From: Superficieibacter electus
GTDB taxonomy: Bacteria; Pseudomonadota; Gammaproteobacteria; Enterobacterales; Enterobacteriaceae
Direction: 5' to 3'
Length of the DNA: 64,000 bases
NCBI RefSeq assembly: GCF_002915575.1
Contig: NZ_PQGD01000009.1
Span: forward strand, 159,756-223,755
Below the pieces are notes generated by a model. The model had not been told where the DNA came from. It did not search any database and saw nothing but the letters and a program-made list of their open reading frames with translations. Shown here piece after piece: positions 17,047 through 26,390 of the stretch (positions are counted from its first letter, which is position 1; the number at the start of each line of letters is the position of its first letter). A program made the translations under genes and the position numbers.

Positions 17047-17865
17047 TTAAATCCCGTCCCCGTACTCAAACCCGTTATGCGCACTAAAATGCTGGTCCAT
17101 ATCCATTGCCGGTTTATCCGACTCCGGCTTGCCGACGATAAGCGCCGGGACGCCTGCGGCGGTGGTATGCGGCGGTACCGGTTGCAATACCACGGAACCC
17201 GCGCCAATTTTTGCGCCGCGTCCAACTTCAATGTTGCCAAGGATTTTCGCGCCCGCGCCGATCATCACCCCTTCGCGGATCTTCGGATGGCGGTCGCCGC
17301 TGGTTTTACCGGTCCCGCCCAGCGTTACCGATTGCAGAATAGAGACATCGTTTTCAATGACCGCCGTCTCGCCAACCACAATCCCGGTCGCGTGATCGAG
17401 CATGATCCCGTGCCCAATGGTGGCCGCCGGATGAATATCCACCTGAAAAGAAACGGACACCTGATTTTGCAGGAAAATGGCGAGTGCCTGACGGCCCTGA
17501 TGCCACAGCCAGTGGCCGATGCGGTACGCCTGCAACGCGTGAAAGCCTTTCAGGTAGAGTAACGGCGTGGAGTATTTATCCACTGCCGGGTCGCGAGTGC
17601 GCACGGCCTGAATATCGCAGGCGGCGGAGGCAATCATCTCCGGGTCTGCTGCGTAGGCCTCTTCCACCACCTCGCGAATAGCGATGGCGGGCATAATTGG
17701 CGACGCCAGCTTATTGGCCAGCATATAGCTTAATGCGCTGCCAAGGTTTTCATGCTTGAGTAACGTCGCGTGATAAAAACTGGCCAGCATCGGCTCGCAA
17801 TCTGCCAGCGCTCTTGCTTCGGCTTTAATATTGTTCCAGACGATATCCAGTTCTTCACACGGCAT
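17047..17865 (-). CDS. cysE: Serine O-acetyltransferase
   Basis: The 272-residue cytoplasmic enzyme makes O-acetylserine from serine and acetyl-CoA, the first step of cysteine synthesis. A helical N-terminal region (to about 140) is followed by a left-handed beta-helix of hexapeptide repeats (GHGIMLDHATGIVVGE, IGAGAKILGNIEVG). The C-terminal tail DMDQHFSAHNGFEYGDGI is the segment linked to cysteine feedback inhibition and to binding CysK. It is the last gene of secB-gpsA-cysE. It is one residue shorter than the E. coli enzyme at the C-terminus. Confidence 0.97.
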   Translation of the reverse strand: MPCEELDIVWNNIKAEARALADCEPMLASFYHATLLKHENLGSALSYMLANKLASPIMPAIAIREVVEEAYAADPEMIASAACDIQAVRTRDPAVDKYSTPLLYLKGFHALQAYRIGHWLWHQGRQALAIFLQNQVSVSFQVDIHPAATIGHGIMLDHATGIVVGETAVIENDVSILQSVTLGGTGKTSGDRHPKIREGVMIGAGAKILGNIEVGRGAKIGAGSVVLQPVPPHTTAAGVPALIVGKPESDKPAMDMDQHFSAHNGFEYGDGI

Positions 17866-17940
17866 TGCTGACTCCAGACGGATTAATACGATCGGCCAGT
17901 TCTCTGCTGGCCGTATCTGAGATAACGGTATTCCCTGTGG

Positions 17941-18960
17941 TTAGTTGCTGCTGCGCTCGTCCTTGCGCGACCGACCTAATAAGGTCAATGCTGCCTCGCG
18001 GGCATTTTTTCCGCAATACAATACCTGATAAATTTCCTCAGTTATTGGCATCTCTACCCCAAAGCGGTGCGCCAGCGCGCGGACTTCTTTGGTATTGCGG
18101 TAACCTTCAACCACCTGGCCTATTTTGTCCTGTGCGCCCTGCACATCCATGCCCTGGCCGAGCATCATGCCAAAACGGCGGTTACGCGACTGATTGTCAG
18201 TACAGGTCAGCACCAGATCGCCCAGGCCCGCCATGCCCATAAAGGTGGCAGGATCGGCACCCAGCGCTGCGCCCAGGCGCGACATCTCGGTCAACCCACG
18301 GGTGATCAGGGCGGTACGGGCGTTGGCACCAAAGCCAATACCGTCCGACATGCCTGCGCCAATGGCGATAACGTTTTTCACTGCCCCGCCCAGCTGTACG
18401 CCGATGAAATCCGGGTTGCTGTAGACGCGGAAGCTTTTTCCGCAGTGTAAAAGCTGCTGGAGATCGTCGGAAAAAACCGGATCGGTGGAAGCCAGGGAGA
18501 TTGCCGTCGGCAAACCCGCCGCCAGCTCTTTCGCAAAAGTCGGACCGGAAATTACCGCCAGCGGAATAGCATCACCCAGCGCTTCACGGGCGACATCCTG
18601 CAACAGGCGTCCGGTTTCGGCTTCCAGCCCCTTCGTTGCCCATACCAGACGCGCGTCAGGGCGCATCAGCGGCTTGATCTGGCGCAGCACTTCACCGAAG
18701 ACATGGCTCGGCACCACCACCAGAATATTGCGGCTGGCGGCCAGCGCAGCGGCCAGGTCGCTCTCAAGGCGCAGCGTGTCCGGGAAAGGGACATCGGGAA
18801 GAAACGCGACGTTGCAGCGATCGTGCTCCAGCATCGCGATATGTTTTGGATCGTGGCCCCACAGCACAACCTGGTGGCCATTTCTTGCCAGGGTAATGGC
18901 AAGAGCGGTGCCGTACGAGCCAGCACCGATCACCGTCATTGAAGCGTTACTTTCGCTCAT
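17941..18960 (-). CDS. gpsA: sn-Glycerol-3-phosphate dehydrogenase [NAD(P)+]
   Basis: The 339-residue cytoplasmic enzyme makes sn-glycerol 3-phosphate for phospholipids from dihydroxyacetone phosphate. The N-terminal nucleotide-binding motif is [12 protein letters not shown]; the catalytic Lys region [14 protein letters not shown] is near residue 195. The length equals that of E. coli. The start touches the secB stop, so translation is probably coupled. It is the middle gene of secB-gpsA-cysE. Confidence 0.98.
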   Translation of the reverse strand: MSESNASMTVIGAGSYGTALAITLARNGHQVVLWGHDPKHIAMLEHDRCNVAFLPDVPFPDTLRLESDLAAALAASRNILVVVPSHVFGEVLRQIKPLMRPDARLVWATKGLEAETGRLLQDVAREALGDAIPLAVISGPTFAKELAAGLPTAISLASTDPVFSDDLQQLLHCGKSFRVYSNPDFIGVQLGGAVKNVIAIGAGMSDGIGFGANARTALITRGLTEMSRLGAALGADPATFMGMAGLGDLVLTCTDNQSRNRRFGMMLGQGMDVQGAQDKIGQVVEGYRNTKEVRALAHRFGVEMPITEEIYQVLYCGKNAREAALTLLGRSRKDERSSN

Positions 18961-19427
18961 CAGGCATCCTGATGTTCTTCAGTACCTTCGCCTGCCTGCT
19001 GCTGCAAATAGTTCATAAACAGCGCATCAAAGTTAACCGGCGCAAGGTTCAGTTGCGGGAACGTACCGCGGGAAACCAGGCTGGTGATGCATTCGCGGGC
19101 ATACGGGAACAGAATGTTCGGGCAGTATGCGCCGAGGCAATGCGCCATCTGAGTGCCTTCAATGCCTTCAATGGAGAAAATACCGCCCTGCTGGACTTCG
19201 CACAGGAACGCGGTTTCTTCGCCGAGAGAGGCGGTAACGGTTACACGCAGTACCACTTCGTAAACACCTTCAGCCAGCTGGCTGGATGCGGTATCCAGAT
19301 CCAGTTTAACTTCCGGCTGCCAGTCCTTTTGAAAAACGTGCGGCGCGTTAGGCGCTTCGAAAGAGATGTCTTTGGTATAGATACGCTGGATCTGAAAAGC
19401 CATCTCAGTATTATTTTGTTCTGACAT
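18960..19427 (-). CDS. secB: Protein-export chaperone SecB
   Basis: The 155-residue tetrameric cytoplasmic chaperone keeps preproteins unfolded and delivers them to SecA. The sequence is nearly identical to E. coli SecB ([20 protein letters not shown] in the N-terminal part, the conserved [17 protein letters not shown] at the C-terminus). It is the first gene of secB-gpsA-cysE, 88 bp downstream of grxC. Confidence 0.98.
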   Translation of the reverse strand: MSEQNNTEMAFQIQRIYTKDISFEAPNAPHVFQKDWQPEVKLDLDTASSQLAEGVYEVVLRVTVTASLGEETAFLCEVQQGGIFSIEGIEGTQMAHCLGAYCPNILFPYARECITSLVSRGTFPQLNLAPVNFDALFMNYLQQQAGEGTEEHQDA

Positions 19428-19515
19428 GTGAAAAACCCTTAAGTGTTGTCCTTAAAATATACGTCATCCTTCCGATTGCATCCCTGATGCCATCCTGAAT
19501 GATGTGGTGTATACG

Positions 19516-19767
19516 TTAGCGCAGCAGAGGCTCCAGTCCACCACGTGCGTCAAGCGCATACAAGTCGTCACAGCCGCCAATGTGCTGCGCATCAATAAAA
19601 ATCTGTGGGACGGTGGTGCGGCCGCTGCGTTGGATCATTTCCTCGCGTTTGTGCGCATCGCCATCAATCGGCAGCTCTTCAAACGTCACGCCTTTGCTGT
19701 TCAGCAGCGCTTTTGCGCGGTGGCAAAACGGGCAGGTGGCTTTGGTGTAGATCTCAATATTGGCCAT
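19516..19767 (-). CDS. grxC: Glutaredoxin 3
   Basis: The 83-residue protein is a thiol-disulfide oxidoreductase reduced by glutathione. The active site reads CPFC (residues 11-14) where E. coli Grx3 has CPYC. The cis-proline segment TTVPQIFID and the glutathione-binding GGCDDLYALD are present. It lies 15 bp after yibN on the same strand and probably shares its transcript. Confidence 0.97.
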   Translation of the reverse strand: MANIEIYTKATCPFCHRAKALLNSKGVTFEELPIDGDAHKREEMIQRSGRTTVPQIFIDAQHIGGCDDLYALDARGGLEPLLR

Positions 19768-19782
19768 ATTTGTCTCTCCGGG

Positions 19783-20214
19783 TTATTTGCCGCGTACCAG
19801 AGGCAGGTTTTCACCGCTCCAGCCAGCAACGCCTTCTTTCAGTACGAAGACTTTTTCATAGCCGGCTTTGGTCAGCGCACTCGCTGATTCCTGGGCCTGC
19901 ATACCTGTACCATCTACAACAATAATGGGTTTGTCTTTGTGTTTATCAAGCTCGCCGACGTTATTTGCTTTGATGTCGGCAGGCAGCACGTTAACAGAAC
20001 CGGCAATATGGCCCTTACGGAAGTCGTCACGCTGGCGCAGGTCTACCACAACGGCATCTTCTTTATTAATCAGACGGGTCGCTTCACCGCGCGTAATGGT
20101 CTTCACTTTAGAGGTGAGGCCTTTAAAAGTGGTGAACAGTACGGCCACCAGCAATGCCACCCATGCGATACACAGTATGGGGTGACGGCTAACAAATTGC
20201 ATAATTTCTTGCAT
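19783..20214 (-). CDS. yibN: Membrane-anchored rhodanese-like protein YibN
   Basis: The 143-residue protein has one N-terminal membrane segment (residues about 10-32) and a cytoplasmic rhodanese fold (about 40-140). The start at 20214 gives the E. coli length; the frame opens at 20322, but the extra 36 residues lack family support. The usual catalytic Cys position of rhodaneses is occupied by Asp in VVDGTGMQ, and no other Cys is visible in the mature sequence, so thiosulfate sulfurtransferase activity is doubtful. It is divergent from gpmI and is followed by grxC. Confidence 0.93.
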   Translation of the reverse strand: MQEIMQFVSRHPILCIAWVALLVAVLFTTFKGLTSKVKTITRGEATRLINKEDAVVVDLRQRDDFRKGHIAGSVNVLPADIKANNVGELDKHKDKPIIVVDGTGMQAQESASALTKAGYEKVFVLKEGVAGWSGENLPLVRGK

Positions 20215-20461
20215 GGGGGTAACAACTCCCGACGTAGTGATTGAAAAACCAGGGAAGGAGTATACCTGCGCAGTGTGGCAAATACAGCCAGCGAGCGTGA
20301 TGTTATGCATTTTCTGCGGCACATCACGGAAAAATTTGTCGCCTGTAACGCAATTGGGGAGCCATGCAGCCGCTTTCTTTGATCTTCTGCGGCTATTTAA
20401 TCGATTCAGTTGAAGTAATATTAGGCAAATTTTTTTGGCTCATGAGCATGAGGTTGTCGCA

Positions 20462-22009
20462 ATGTCGATGTCTAAAAAACCAATGGTATTGGTGATTCTG
20501 GATGGCTATGGTTATCGCGAAGATAAGCAGGATAACGCCATTTCCGCTGCAAAAACTCCGGTAATGGATGCCCTGTGGGCAAAACGGCCGCATACGCTGA
20601 TCGACGCCTCCGGGCTGGAAGTGGGTCTGCCGGACCGTCAGATGGGCAACTCGGAAGTGGGTCACGTTAACCTTGGCGCAGGCCGCATTGTTTACCAGGA
20701 CCTGACCCGCCTGGATGTCGAAATTAAAGAACGCACTTTCTTCGCTAATCCGGTCCTGACCGCAGCGGTAGATAAAGCCAGCGCCGCAGGCAAAGCCGTG
20801 CACATTATTGGCCTGCTTTCTGCAGGGGGTGTTCACAGCCATGAAGATCACATTCTGGCGATGGTGGAACTGGCCGCAGAACGCGGCGCAGAGAAAATCT
20901 ACCTGCACGCTTTCCTCGACGGTCGCGACACGCCGCCACGCAGCGCTGAAGGCTCCCTGAAAACCTTTGAAGACAAATTTGCCGCGCTGGGTAAAGGTCG
21001 CGTAGCGTCCATCATTGGCCGTTACTATGCGATGGATCGCGACAACCGCTGGGATCGCGTTGAACAGGCGTATGACCTGTTGACCCAGGCTAAAGGCGAT
21101 TTCCAGGCTGATACCGCTGTAGCTGGCCTTGAGGCTGCCTATGCGCGCGATGAAAACGATGAATTCGTGAAAGCCACTGTGATCCGCGCTGAAGGCCAGG
21201 CCGATGCGGCGATGCAAGACGGCGACGCGCTGATTTTCATGAACTTCCGAGCCGACCGTGCCCGTGAAATCACCCGCGCGTTTGTTAATGCCGATTTCGA
21301 CGGCTTCGCCCGTAAGAAAAACGTGAAACTCGGTGATTTTGTCATGCTGACGGAATACGCGGCCGACATTAAAACCGCCGTCGCTTATCCGCCGTCTTCG
21401 CTGGAGAACACCTACGGCGAATGGATGGCGAAAAATGATAAAACCCAGTTACGCATCTCCGAAACGGAGAAATATGCGCACGTAACCTTCTTCTTTAATG
21501 GCGGCGTAGAAGAACCGTTTAAAGGTGAAGAACGCATTCTCATCAACTCGCCAAAAGTGGCAACTTACGATCTGCAACCGGAAATGAGCTCTGCCGAGCT
21601 GACCGAAAAACTGGTTGCTGCCATCGAAAGCGGTAAGTATGACACCATCATTTGTAACTATCCGAACGGCGACATGGTGGGTCATACCGGCGTGATGGAA
21701 GCCGCCATCAAAGCGGTTGAAGCGCTGGATCACTGCGTGGAGCAGGTGACGAAAGCGGTGGAGTCCGTTGGCGGACAACTGCTGATCACTGCTGACCACG
21801 GTAACGCAGAACAAATGCGCGATCCGTCTACCGGTCAGGCCCATACAGCCCACACCAACCTTCCGGTTCCTCTGATTTATGTCGGCGATAAAACCGTGAC
21901 GGCAGTAGAGGGCGGCAAGCTTTCTGACATCGCGCCGACCATGCTGACGCTGATGGGAATGGAAATCCCGCAACAGATGACTGGTAAGCCGCTGTTCATC
22001 GTGGAATAA
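20462..22009 (+). CDS. gpmI: 2,3-bisphosphoglycerate-independent phosphoglycerate mutase
   Basis: The 515-residue manganese-dependent enzyme interconverts 3- and 2-phosphoglycerate. [13 protein letters not shown] holds the metal-binding Asp, [14 protein letters not shown] the catalytic serine, and [11 protein letters not shown] the second metal site. The start at 20462 gives almost the E. coli length (also called gpmM); an earlier in-frame ATG at 20435 is less likely. It heads gpmI-envC-yibQ with short gaps. Confidence 0.97.
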   Translation: MSMSKKPMVLVILDGYGYREDKQDNAISAAKTPVMDALWAKRPHTLIDASGLEVGLPDRQMGNSEVGHVNLGAGRIVYQDLTRLDVEIKERTFFANPVLTAAVDKASAAGKAVHIIGLLSAGGVHSHEDHILAMVELAAERGAEKIYLHAFLDGRDTPPRSAEGSLKTFEDKFAALGKGRVASIIGRYYAMDRDNRWDRVEQAYDLLTQAKGDFQADTAVAGLEAAYARDENDEFVKATVIRAEGQADAAMQDGDALIFMNFRADRAREITRAFVNADFDGFARKKNVKLGDFVMLTEYAADIKTAVAYPPSSLENTYGEWMAKNDKTQLRISETEKYAHVTFFFNGGVEEPFKGEERILINSPKVATYDLQPEMSSAELTEKLVAAIESGKYDTIICNYPNGDMVGHTGVMEAAIKAVEALDHCVEQVTKAVESVGGQLLITADHGNAEQMRDPSTGQAHTAHTNLPVPLIYVGDKTVTAVEGGKLSDIAPTMLTLMGMEIPQQMTGKPLFIVE

Positions 22010-22033
22010 TCCCTCCCCATGAGGGGAACGGTG

Positions 22034-23290
22034 ATGTTTTCAAATAAACGGATCGTGACAGCGGTCAGATCCGTACTTTACGCCAGCGCACTGAGCGCTG
22101 GCGTATTGCTGTGCGCCTTTTCTGCCCACGCCGACGATCGCGACCAGCTAAAAAGTATTCAGGCCGATATTGCGGCCAAACAGCGTGCGGTGCAAAAACA
22201 GCAGCAGCAGCGTGCCGCGTTGCTTAACCAGCTCAAACAGCAGGAAGAAGCGATTGCCGCCGCCGCCCGTAAGTTGCGGGAAACCGAAAACAGCCTCGCC
22301 CAGTTGAATAAACAAATCGCCGACATGAACGCGTCCATCGCCCGCCTTGAACAGCAGCGCGCGGCGCAGGAACGCAATCTTGCCGCGCAGCTTGATGCCG
22401 CCTTCCGTCAGGGAGAGCACTCCGGTCTACAGTTCGTCCTCAGCGGCGAAGAGGGCCAGCGCGGGCAGCGTTTGCAGGCTTACTTTGGCTATCTGAATCA
22501 GGCGCGTCAGGAAACCATCGCCCAGCTCAAGCAAACTCGCGCCGAGGTCGACTCGCAAAAAGCCGAGCTTGAAGACAAACAAAGCCAGCAGCAAACTCTG
22601 CTTTACGAGCAGCGCGCTCAACAGGCAAAGCTTGAGCAGGCGCGCAACGAGCGTAAAAAAACGCTCACCGGTCTGGAGTCGTCCATTCAGCAGGGCCAAC
22701 AGCAGCTAAGCGAGATGCGGGCCAACGAATCGCGGCTGCGTAACAGCATTGCGCGTGCGGCGGCGGCAGCGAAAGCCCGTGCCGAACAGGAAGCCCGCGA
22801 AGCGGAAGCCGTGCGCAACCGTCAGAAAGAAGCTACCAGCAAAGGCACCACCTATAAACCGACCGAAAGCGAACGCTCGCTGATGTCCCGCACCGGCGGG
22901 CTCGGCTCACCGCGCGGCCAGGCGTACTGGCCGGTACGCGGCCCTACCCTGCATCGCTATGGCGAGCAACTTCAGGGGGAGCTACGCTGGAAGGGGATGG
23001 TTATCGGCGCGTCTGAAGGCTCCGAAGTTAAAGCCATTGCCGATGGGCGCGTAATCCTCGCCGACTGGCTCCAGGGCTACGGTCTGGTGGTCGTGGTCGA
23101 ACACGGCAAAGGCGATATGAGTCTTTACGGCTATAATCAGAGCGCGCTGGTCAGCGTAGGAACGCAGGTGCGTGCCGGTCAGGCAATTGCACTTGTGGGC
23201 AACAGCGGGGGTCAGGGCCGACCGTCGCTCTATTTCGAAATTCGCCGCCAGGGTCAGGCGGTCAATCCACTGCCGTGGTTGGGAAGATAA
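22034..23290 (+). CDS. envC: Murein hydrolase activator EnvC
   Basis: The 418-residue periplasmic protein has a signal peptide (cleavage near AHADD), a long coiled coil (residues about 35-270, rich in Gln, Ala and Glu) and a C-terminal LytM domain (about 310-415). The LytM domain lacks the usual zinc ligands, so it activates AmiA and AmiB at the septum instead of cutting peptidoglycan. The start at 22034 is preceded by GGGGAAC; a frame beginning at 22019 is also open. It is the second gene of gpmI-envC-yibQ. Confidence 0.95.
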   Translation: MFSNKRIVTAVRSVLYASALSAGVLLCAFSAHADDRDQLKSIQADIAAKQRAVQKQQQQRAALLNQLKQQEEAIAAAARKLRETENSLAQLNKQIADMNASIARLEQQRAAQERNLAAQLDAAFRQGEHSGLQFVLSGEEGQRGQRLQAYFGYLNQARQETIAQLKQTRAEVDSQKAELEDKQSQQQTLLYEQRAQQAKLEQARNERKKTLTGLESSIQQGQQQLSEMRANESRLRNSIARAAAAAKARAEQEAREAEAVRNRQKEATSKGTTYKPTESERSLMSRTGGLGSPRGQAYWPVRGPTLHRYGEQLQGELRWKGMVIGASEGSEVKAIADGRVILADWLQGYGLVVVVEHGKGDMSLYGYNQSALVSVGTQVRAGQAIALVGNSGGQGRPSLYFEIRRQGQAVNPLPWLGR

Positions 23291-23293
23291 GTT

Positions 23294-24235
23294 TTGCTTC
23301 AGTTTCGTCGAATGATGATTTGTACCGCCATAATATTCACTGTTGTCGCACCGGTTTACGCAGGTAAACTCGCTATTGTGATTGATGATTTCGGCTACCG
23401 GCCGCAGACTGAAAATCAGGTGCTGGCCCTCCCTTCTGCCATTAGCGTCGCCGTGTTACCTAACGCACCGCACGCCCGTGAAATGGCGACCAAAGCGCAC
23501 AATAACGGTCATGAAGTGCTAATCCATCTGCCGATGGCTCCGCTCAGCAAACAGCCGCTGGAAAAAGATACCCTGCGCCCGGAGATGAGCAGCGCTGAAA
23601 TTGAGCGCATCGTACGTGAGGCGGTAGACGATGTTCCTTACGCCGTGGGGCTGAACAACCATATGGGCAGCGCCATGACCTCCAGCCTGTTCGGTATGCA
23701 GAAAGTGATGCAGGCGCTGAGTCACTATAACCTTTATTTTCTCGACAGCATGACCATCGGCAACAGCCAGTCAATGCGCGCCGCCAGCGGGACCGGCGTT
23801 AAAGTGATTAAGCGTAAGGTTTTTCTGGACGACTCACAAAAAGAGGCGGACATCCGCGTTCAGTTTACGCGTGCGGTTGAGCAGGCACGGCGGCATGGTT
23901 CGGCGATTGCTATCGGACATCCGCATCCGACCACCGTCCGCGTGCTGCAACAAATGGTCTATAACCTGCCGTCAGATATTACCCTGGTGCGCCCGAGTGA
24001 CCTGCTGAACGAACCGCAGGTTGACACCTCGACACCAAATACCGCGCCGCCGAAAAATAACACGCCGGACACGCCGCGCAATCCATTCCACGGCGTGAAA
24101 CTGTGCAAGTCGAAGCAGAAAACCGAGCCGGTGTACGCGACGCGCTTCTTCAGCGTGCTGAGTGAGAGCATTAGCCAGAGCACACTGGTACAGTATTTTC
24201 AGCACCAGTGGCAGGGCTGGAATCGCCAGAAATAA
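23294..24235 (+). CDS. yibQ: Divergent polysaccharide deacetylase family protein YibQ
   Basis: The protein (313 residues from a TTG start) has an N-terminal signal peptide (cleavage near VYAGK) and a divergent polysaccharide-deacetylase NodB-like fold, with IVIDDFGYR, LIHLPMAP, GLNNHMGSAMT and AIGHPHPTT as the likely metal-site segments. It is probably periplasmic. Its position 3 bp after envC suggests a role in envelope or septal peptidoglycan, not yet assigned. The C-terminal tail (about 245-313) is Pro/Asn-rich and diverged. The stop lies 10 bp from the waaH stop on the other strand. Confidence 0.92.
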   Translation: MLQFRRMMICTAIIFTVVAPVYAGKLAIVIDDFGYRPQTENQVLALPSAISVAVLPNAPHAREMATKAHNNGHEVLIHLPMAPLSKQPLEKDTLRPEMSSAEIERIVREAVDDVPYAVGLNNHMGSAMTSSLFGMQKVMQALSHYNLYFLDSMTIGNSQSMRAASGTGVKVIKRKVFLDDSQKEADIRVQFTRAVEQARRHGSAIAIGHPHPTTVRVLQQMVYNLPSDITLVRPSDLLNEPQVDTSTPNTAPPKNNTPDTPRNPFHGVKLCKSKQKTEPVYATRFFSVLSESISQSTLVQYFQHQWQGWNRQK

Positions 24236-24245
24236 GGTCGTCCGC

Positions 24246-25280
24246 TTAGCGCAGATTCACCGCTTCGCGGGCGAGACGGCGGATGCACAGTTTACGGTCG
24301 CGCCATTTCCACAGTCGCGCCGACCATAACAGCGCCTGATACGCCAGCTTCGGACTGCGCACGCTCTTCACCATCCGCTTATACATGCCGGAGGTGAAAA
24401 TCTCGGCAATCATCCGCTGGCGGATCATCGGGTCGCGCTCTTTGCGAACTGAATGACACACGCGCAACGCTTCGTAAACGATCTGCTGATGAAACTCAGG
24501 ATAGATGGTAATCTTCCCGGCATAGTCGCGGTTCAGTTTCTCCAGCAGGCGGGTGATCTTCATATAATGACGCTGGTAGGCCAGATTTTTTTGCCCCTGA
24601 CGTTTGAGGCGGCTTACCGAGGCGTCGTGCAGGAAGTATTTATACAGACACTCCTGGGTATAGCGCACGCGCCGGGCATTAAACATACACTCGGTAGACC
24701 ATAAAATATCCTGGTGATGCAGGCCGGGTACGAAAGTTAGCCCGCACGCTTCCAGCATCTGACGGCGATAAACCCCCATCCAGACCACGTGCGTCCAGCG
24801 CCGGGAAGCCAGCGCCATCCGCAGCCAGTCCGGGCCGCTTAGCACATCCGTTGAACGCAGGCGGTCCAGCGGGATCGATTGCCAGCAGTCGCCGGTCGCG
24901 CTATCACACCAGTCGGCATTGCACTGCGCCACGTCCAGATTATCCTGCAACGCCATCGTCATTAGCGTTTCGTACATATGGGGATAAGTAAGATCGTCCG
25001 CATCGACGAACGCGACGTATTCCCCCGTTGCGGCTTCCATACCGCGATTACGCGCCACGGAGGCTCCGGCATTGGCCTGGGTAATAAGCTGAATATGCGG
25101 GTATTTTTCCGCATAGCGTTGCGCGATGTCGACAGAACAGTCCGTTGAACCATCATTAACAATAATAATTTCCAGAGCGCTCCAGCTCTGAGCCACCAGC
25201 GACTCCATACAGGCAGCGAAGGCCTCGCCCGCATTATAGAGAGGGATAATGACGCTAAGTTTGCCTGAGCGAATCATCAT
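24246..25280 (-). CDS. waaH: LPS core glycosyltransferase WaaH (YibD), GT2 family
   Basis: The 344-residue GT2 glycosyltransferase matches E. coli WaaH/YibD in length and position. LSVIIPLYNAG, IIVNDGSTDCSVD and YVAFVDADD mark the nucleotide-sugar site. In E. coli it adds glucuronic acid to the third heptose of the inner core and is induced by phosphate starvation through PhoB. The leader has two adjacent stem-loops and a possible PhoB box, listed separately. A WaaY-like kinase gene is divergent from it. Confidence 0.94.
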   Translation of the reverse strand: MMIRSGKLSVIIPLYNAGEAFAACMESLVAQSWSALEIIIVNDGSTDCSVDIAQRYAEKYPHIQLITQANAGASVARNRGMEAATGEYVAFVDADDLTYPHMYETLMTMALQDNLDVAQCNADWCDSATGDCWQSIPLDRLRSTDVLSGPDWLRMALASRRWTHVVWMGVYRRQMLEACGLTFVPGLHHQDILWSTECMFNARRVRYTQECLYKYFLHDASVSRLKRQGQKNLAYQRHYMKITRLLEKLNRDYAGKITIYPEFHQQIVYEALRVCHSVRKERDPMIRQRMIAEIFTSGMYKRMVKSVRSPKLAYQALLWSARLWKWRDRKLCIRRLAREAVNLR

Positions 25281-25331
25281 AGTAATTACCTGCTTAACAA
25301 TGGATATGCGGCTACGTTTTACCCGTTATTC

Positions 25332-25438
25332 CTTAAGAAAGACTTAAGCGCTAAAGCGCTTTACGTATCCTCTTGATTTTCAGATTGAAAATAAATCCAG
25401 ATTAAGAATAATCACTTATTGTTAAGTTTTGACGACAG
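25332..25438 (-). promoter_or_regulatory. waaH leader: two stem-loops and possible PhoB box
   Basis: CTTAAG-AAAGA-CTTAAG (25332-25348) and AAGCGC-TAAA-GCGCTT (25346-25361) are abutting dyads. On the minus strand 25420-25438 reads CTGTCGTCAAAACTTAACA, loosely like the PhoB box (CTGTCATAAAACTGTCA). On the plus strand a TATAAT at 25459-25464 may serve the WaaY-like gene. Confidence 0.4.
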
Positions 25439-25513
25439 CAGGCCGTTTCGGGTTAGGGTATAATCCTGCAAGTCATTATTACCCTTGCATGTAACCACCC
25501 GACCGGAAGTGAT

Positions 25514-26215
25514 ATGTCCATCGTTACCAGTAAAGAAAACGGCTTCACCATTTACGAGAAGGACTCAGGCGTCCGCTTTGGCGAGATAGTAAAACGGTAT
25601 CTGGCTGGCGAATTGCCGTCGGTATCGTTGGGCAGTGGTAATGCGGACAGAACAGTGGCCGTTGTGGAATATGACGGTAAAAAATACATCCTTAAAAACG
25701 ATCGCGAGAAAGATAAGCGCCTTGAGAAACGGCTACAGAATTATCTCTCCGGCCCGTTTTTCTCGAAGCTGATTTACGCCACCGATCGCGCCATTGAGCA
25801 GGGGTATACCGGAACGGCAGATCTCTATTATGTAGCGGAGAAAATGGTCGGCCGTGAATGTGAAAATGTGTTTACCCTTCATGAGTATATTGAAGGAACG
25901 CCGCTGAAAGCCATTGACGAATCGAATCGTGAGGAGATTAAAAATTGTATTCTGGCGCTGCATCGTGCAGGGCTGGCATCCAATGATATTCACGCCGGGA
26001 ATTTCATTCGCACGCCGGAGGGGGATCTGAAGATTATCGATCTTTCCTGTCGCGGCAGTATGCGCGTATGCCAGGCAAACGATATTTTGACCCTGCGGAA
26101 AAAATACCATCTTGAGGTGGAAGGTCACGGTGCGGTGTATCGGCTGATCCGGCTAAAAGAGGATTTCCGTAAGCTTTCACGCCGGTTACGGGGCAAGTCT
26201 AAATCTCACGCCTGA
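25514..26215 (+). CDS. WaaY-like LPS core heptose kinase
   Basis: The 233-residue protein is a small protein-kinase-fold enzyme. KKYILKND supplies the ATP-binding lysine, MVGRECENVFTLHEYIEGTP the hinge, and LASNDIHAGNFIRT with LKIIDLS the catalytic Asp/Asn and metal Asp. It is most like WaaY (RfaY), which phosphorylates heptose II, including FTLHEYIEG, DIHAGNF and a basic C-terminus. In E. coli waaY lies inside the waaQ operon; here it stands alone between waaH and tdh. It has no signal peptide and should act on the cytoplasmic face of the inner membrane. waaY is the likely symbol, but orthology is not proven. Confidence 0.75.
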   Translation: MSIVTSKENGFTIYEKDSGVRFGEIVKRYLAGELPSVSLGSGNADRTVAVVEYDGKKYILKNDREKDKRLEKRLQNYLSGPFFSKLIYATDRAIEQGYTGTADLYYVAEKMVGRECENVFTLHEYIEGTPLKAIDESNREEIKNCILALHRAGLASNDIHAGNFIRTPEGDLKIIDLSCRGSMRVCQANDILTLRKKYHLEVEGHGAVYRLIRLKEDFRKLSRRLRGKSKSHA

Positions 26216-26236
26216 CGGGCGGCCCCACCGTAAAAT

Positions 26237-26364
26237 GCCGGATGGCGCTACGCTTATCCGGCCTACAATCGGGGAAAAAACCACATCCACCCCACGTTAA
26301 ACACCAAACCCGGCCCGCGTTAAACACCAAACCGTAGCCCCGGTAAGCGCAGCGCCACCGGGGA
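26237..26364. repeat. REP pair and short tandem repeat after the WaaY-like gene
   Basis: REP units lie at 26237-26266 and 26334-26364. Between them GTTAAACACCAAACC occurs twice (26296-26310 and 26319-26333, period 23 bp). Confidence 0.75.
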
Positions 26365-26390
26365 CAAACGGCGCACTGTAGCGCCGGATA

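Noticed and set aside
22160-22800. Long minus-strand frames opposite envC
   Set aside because: They mirror the Gln/Ala-rich coiled coil of EnvC and have no independent support.
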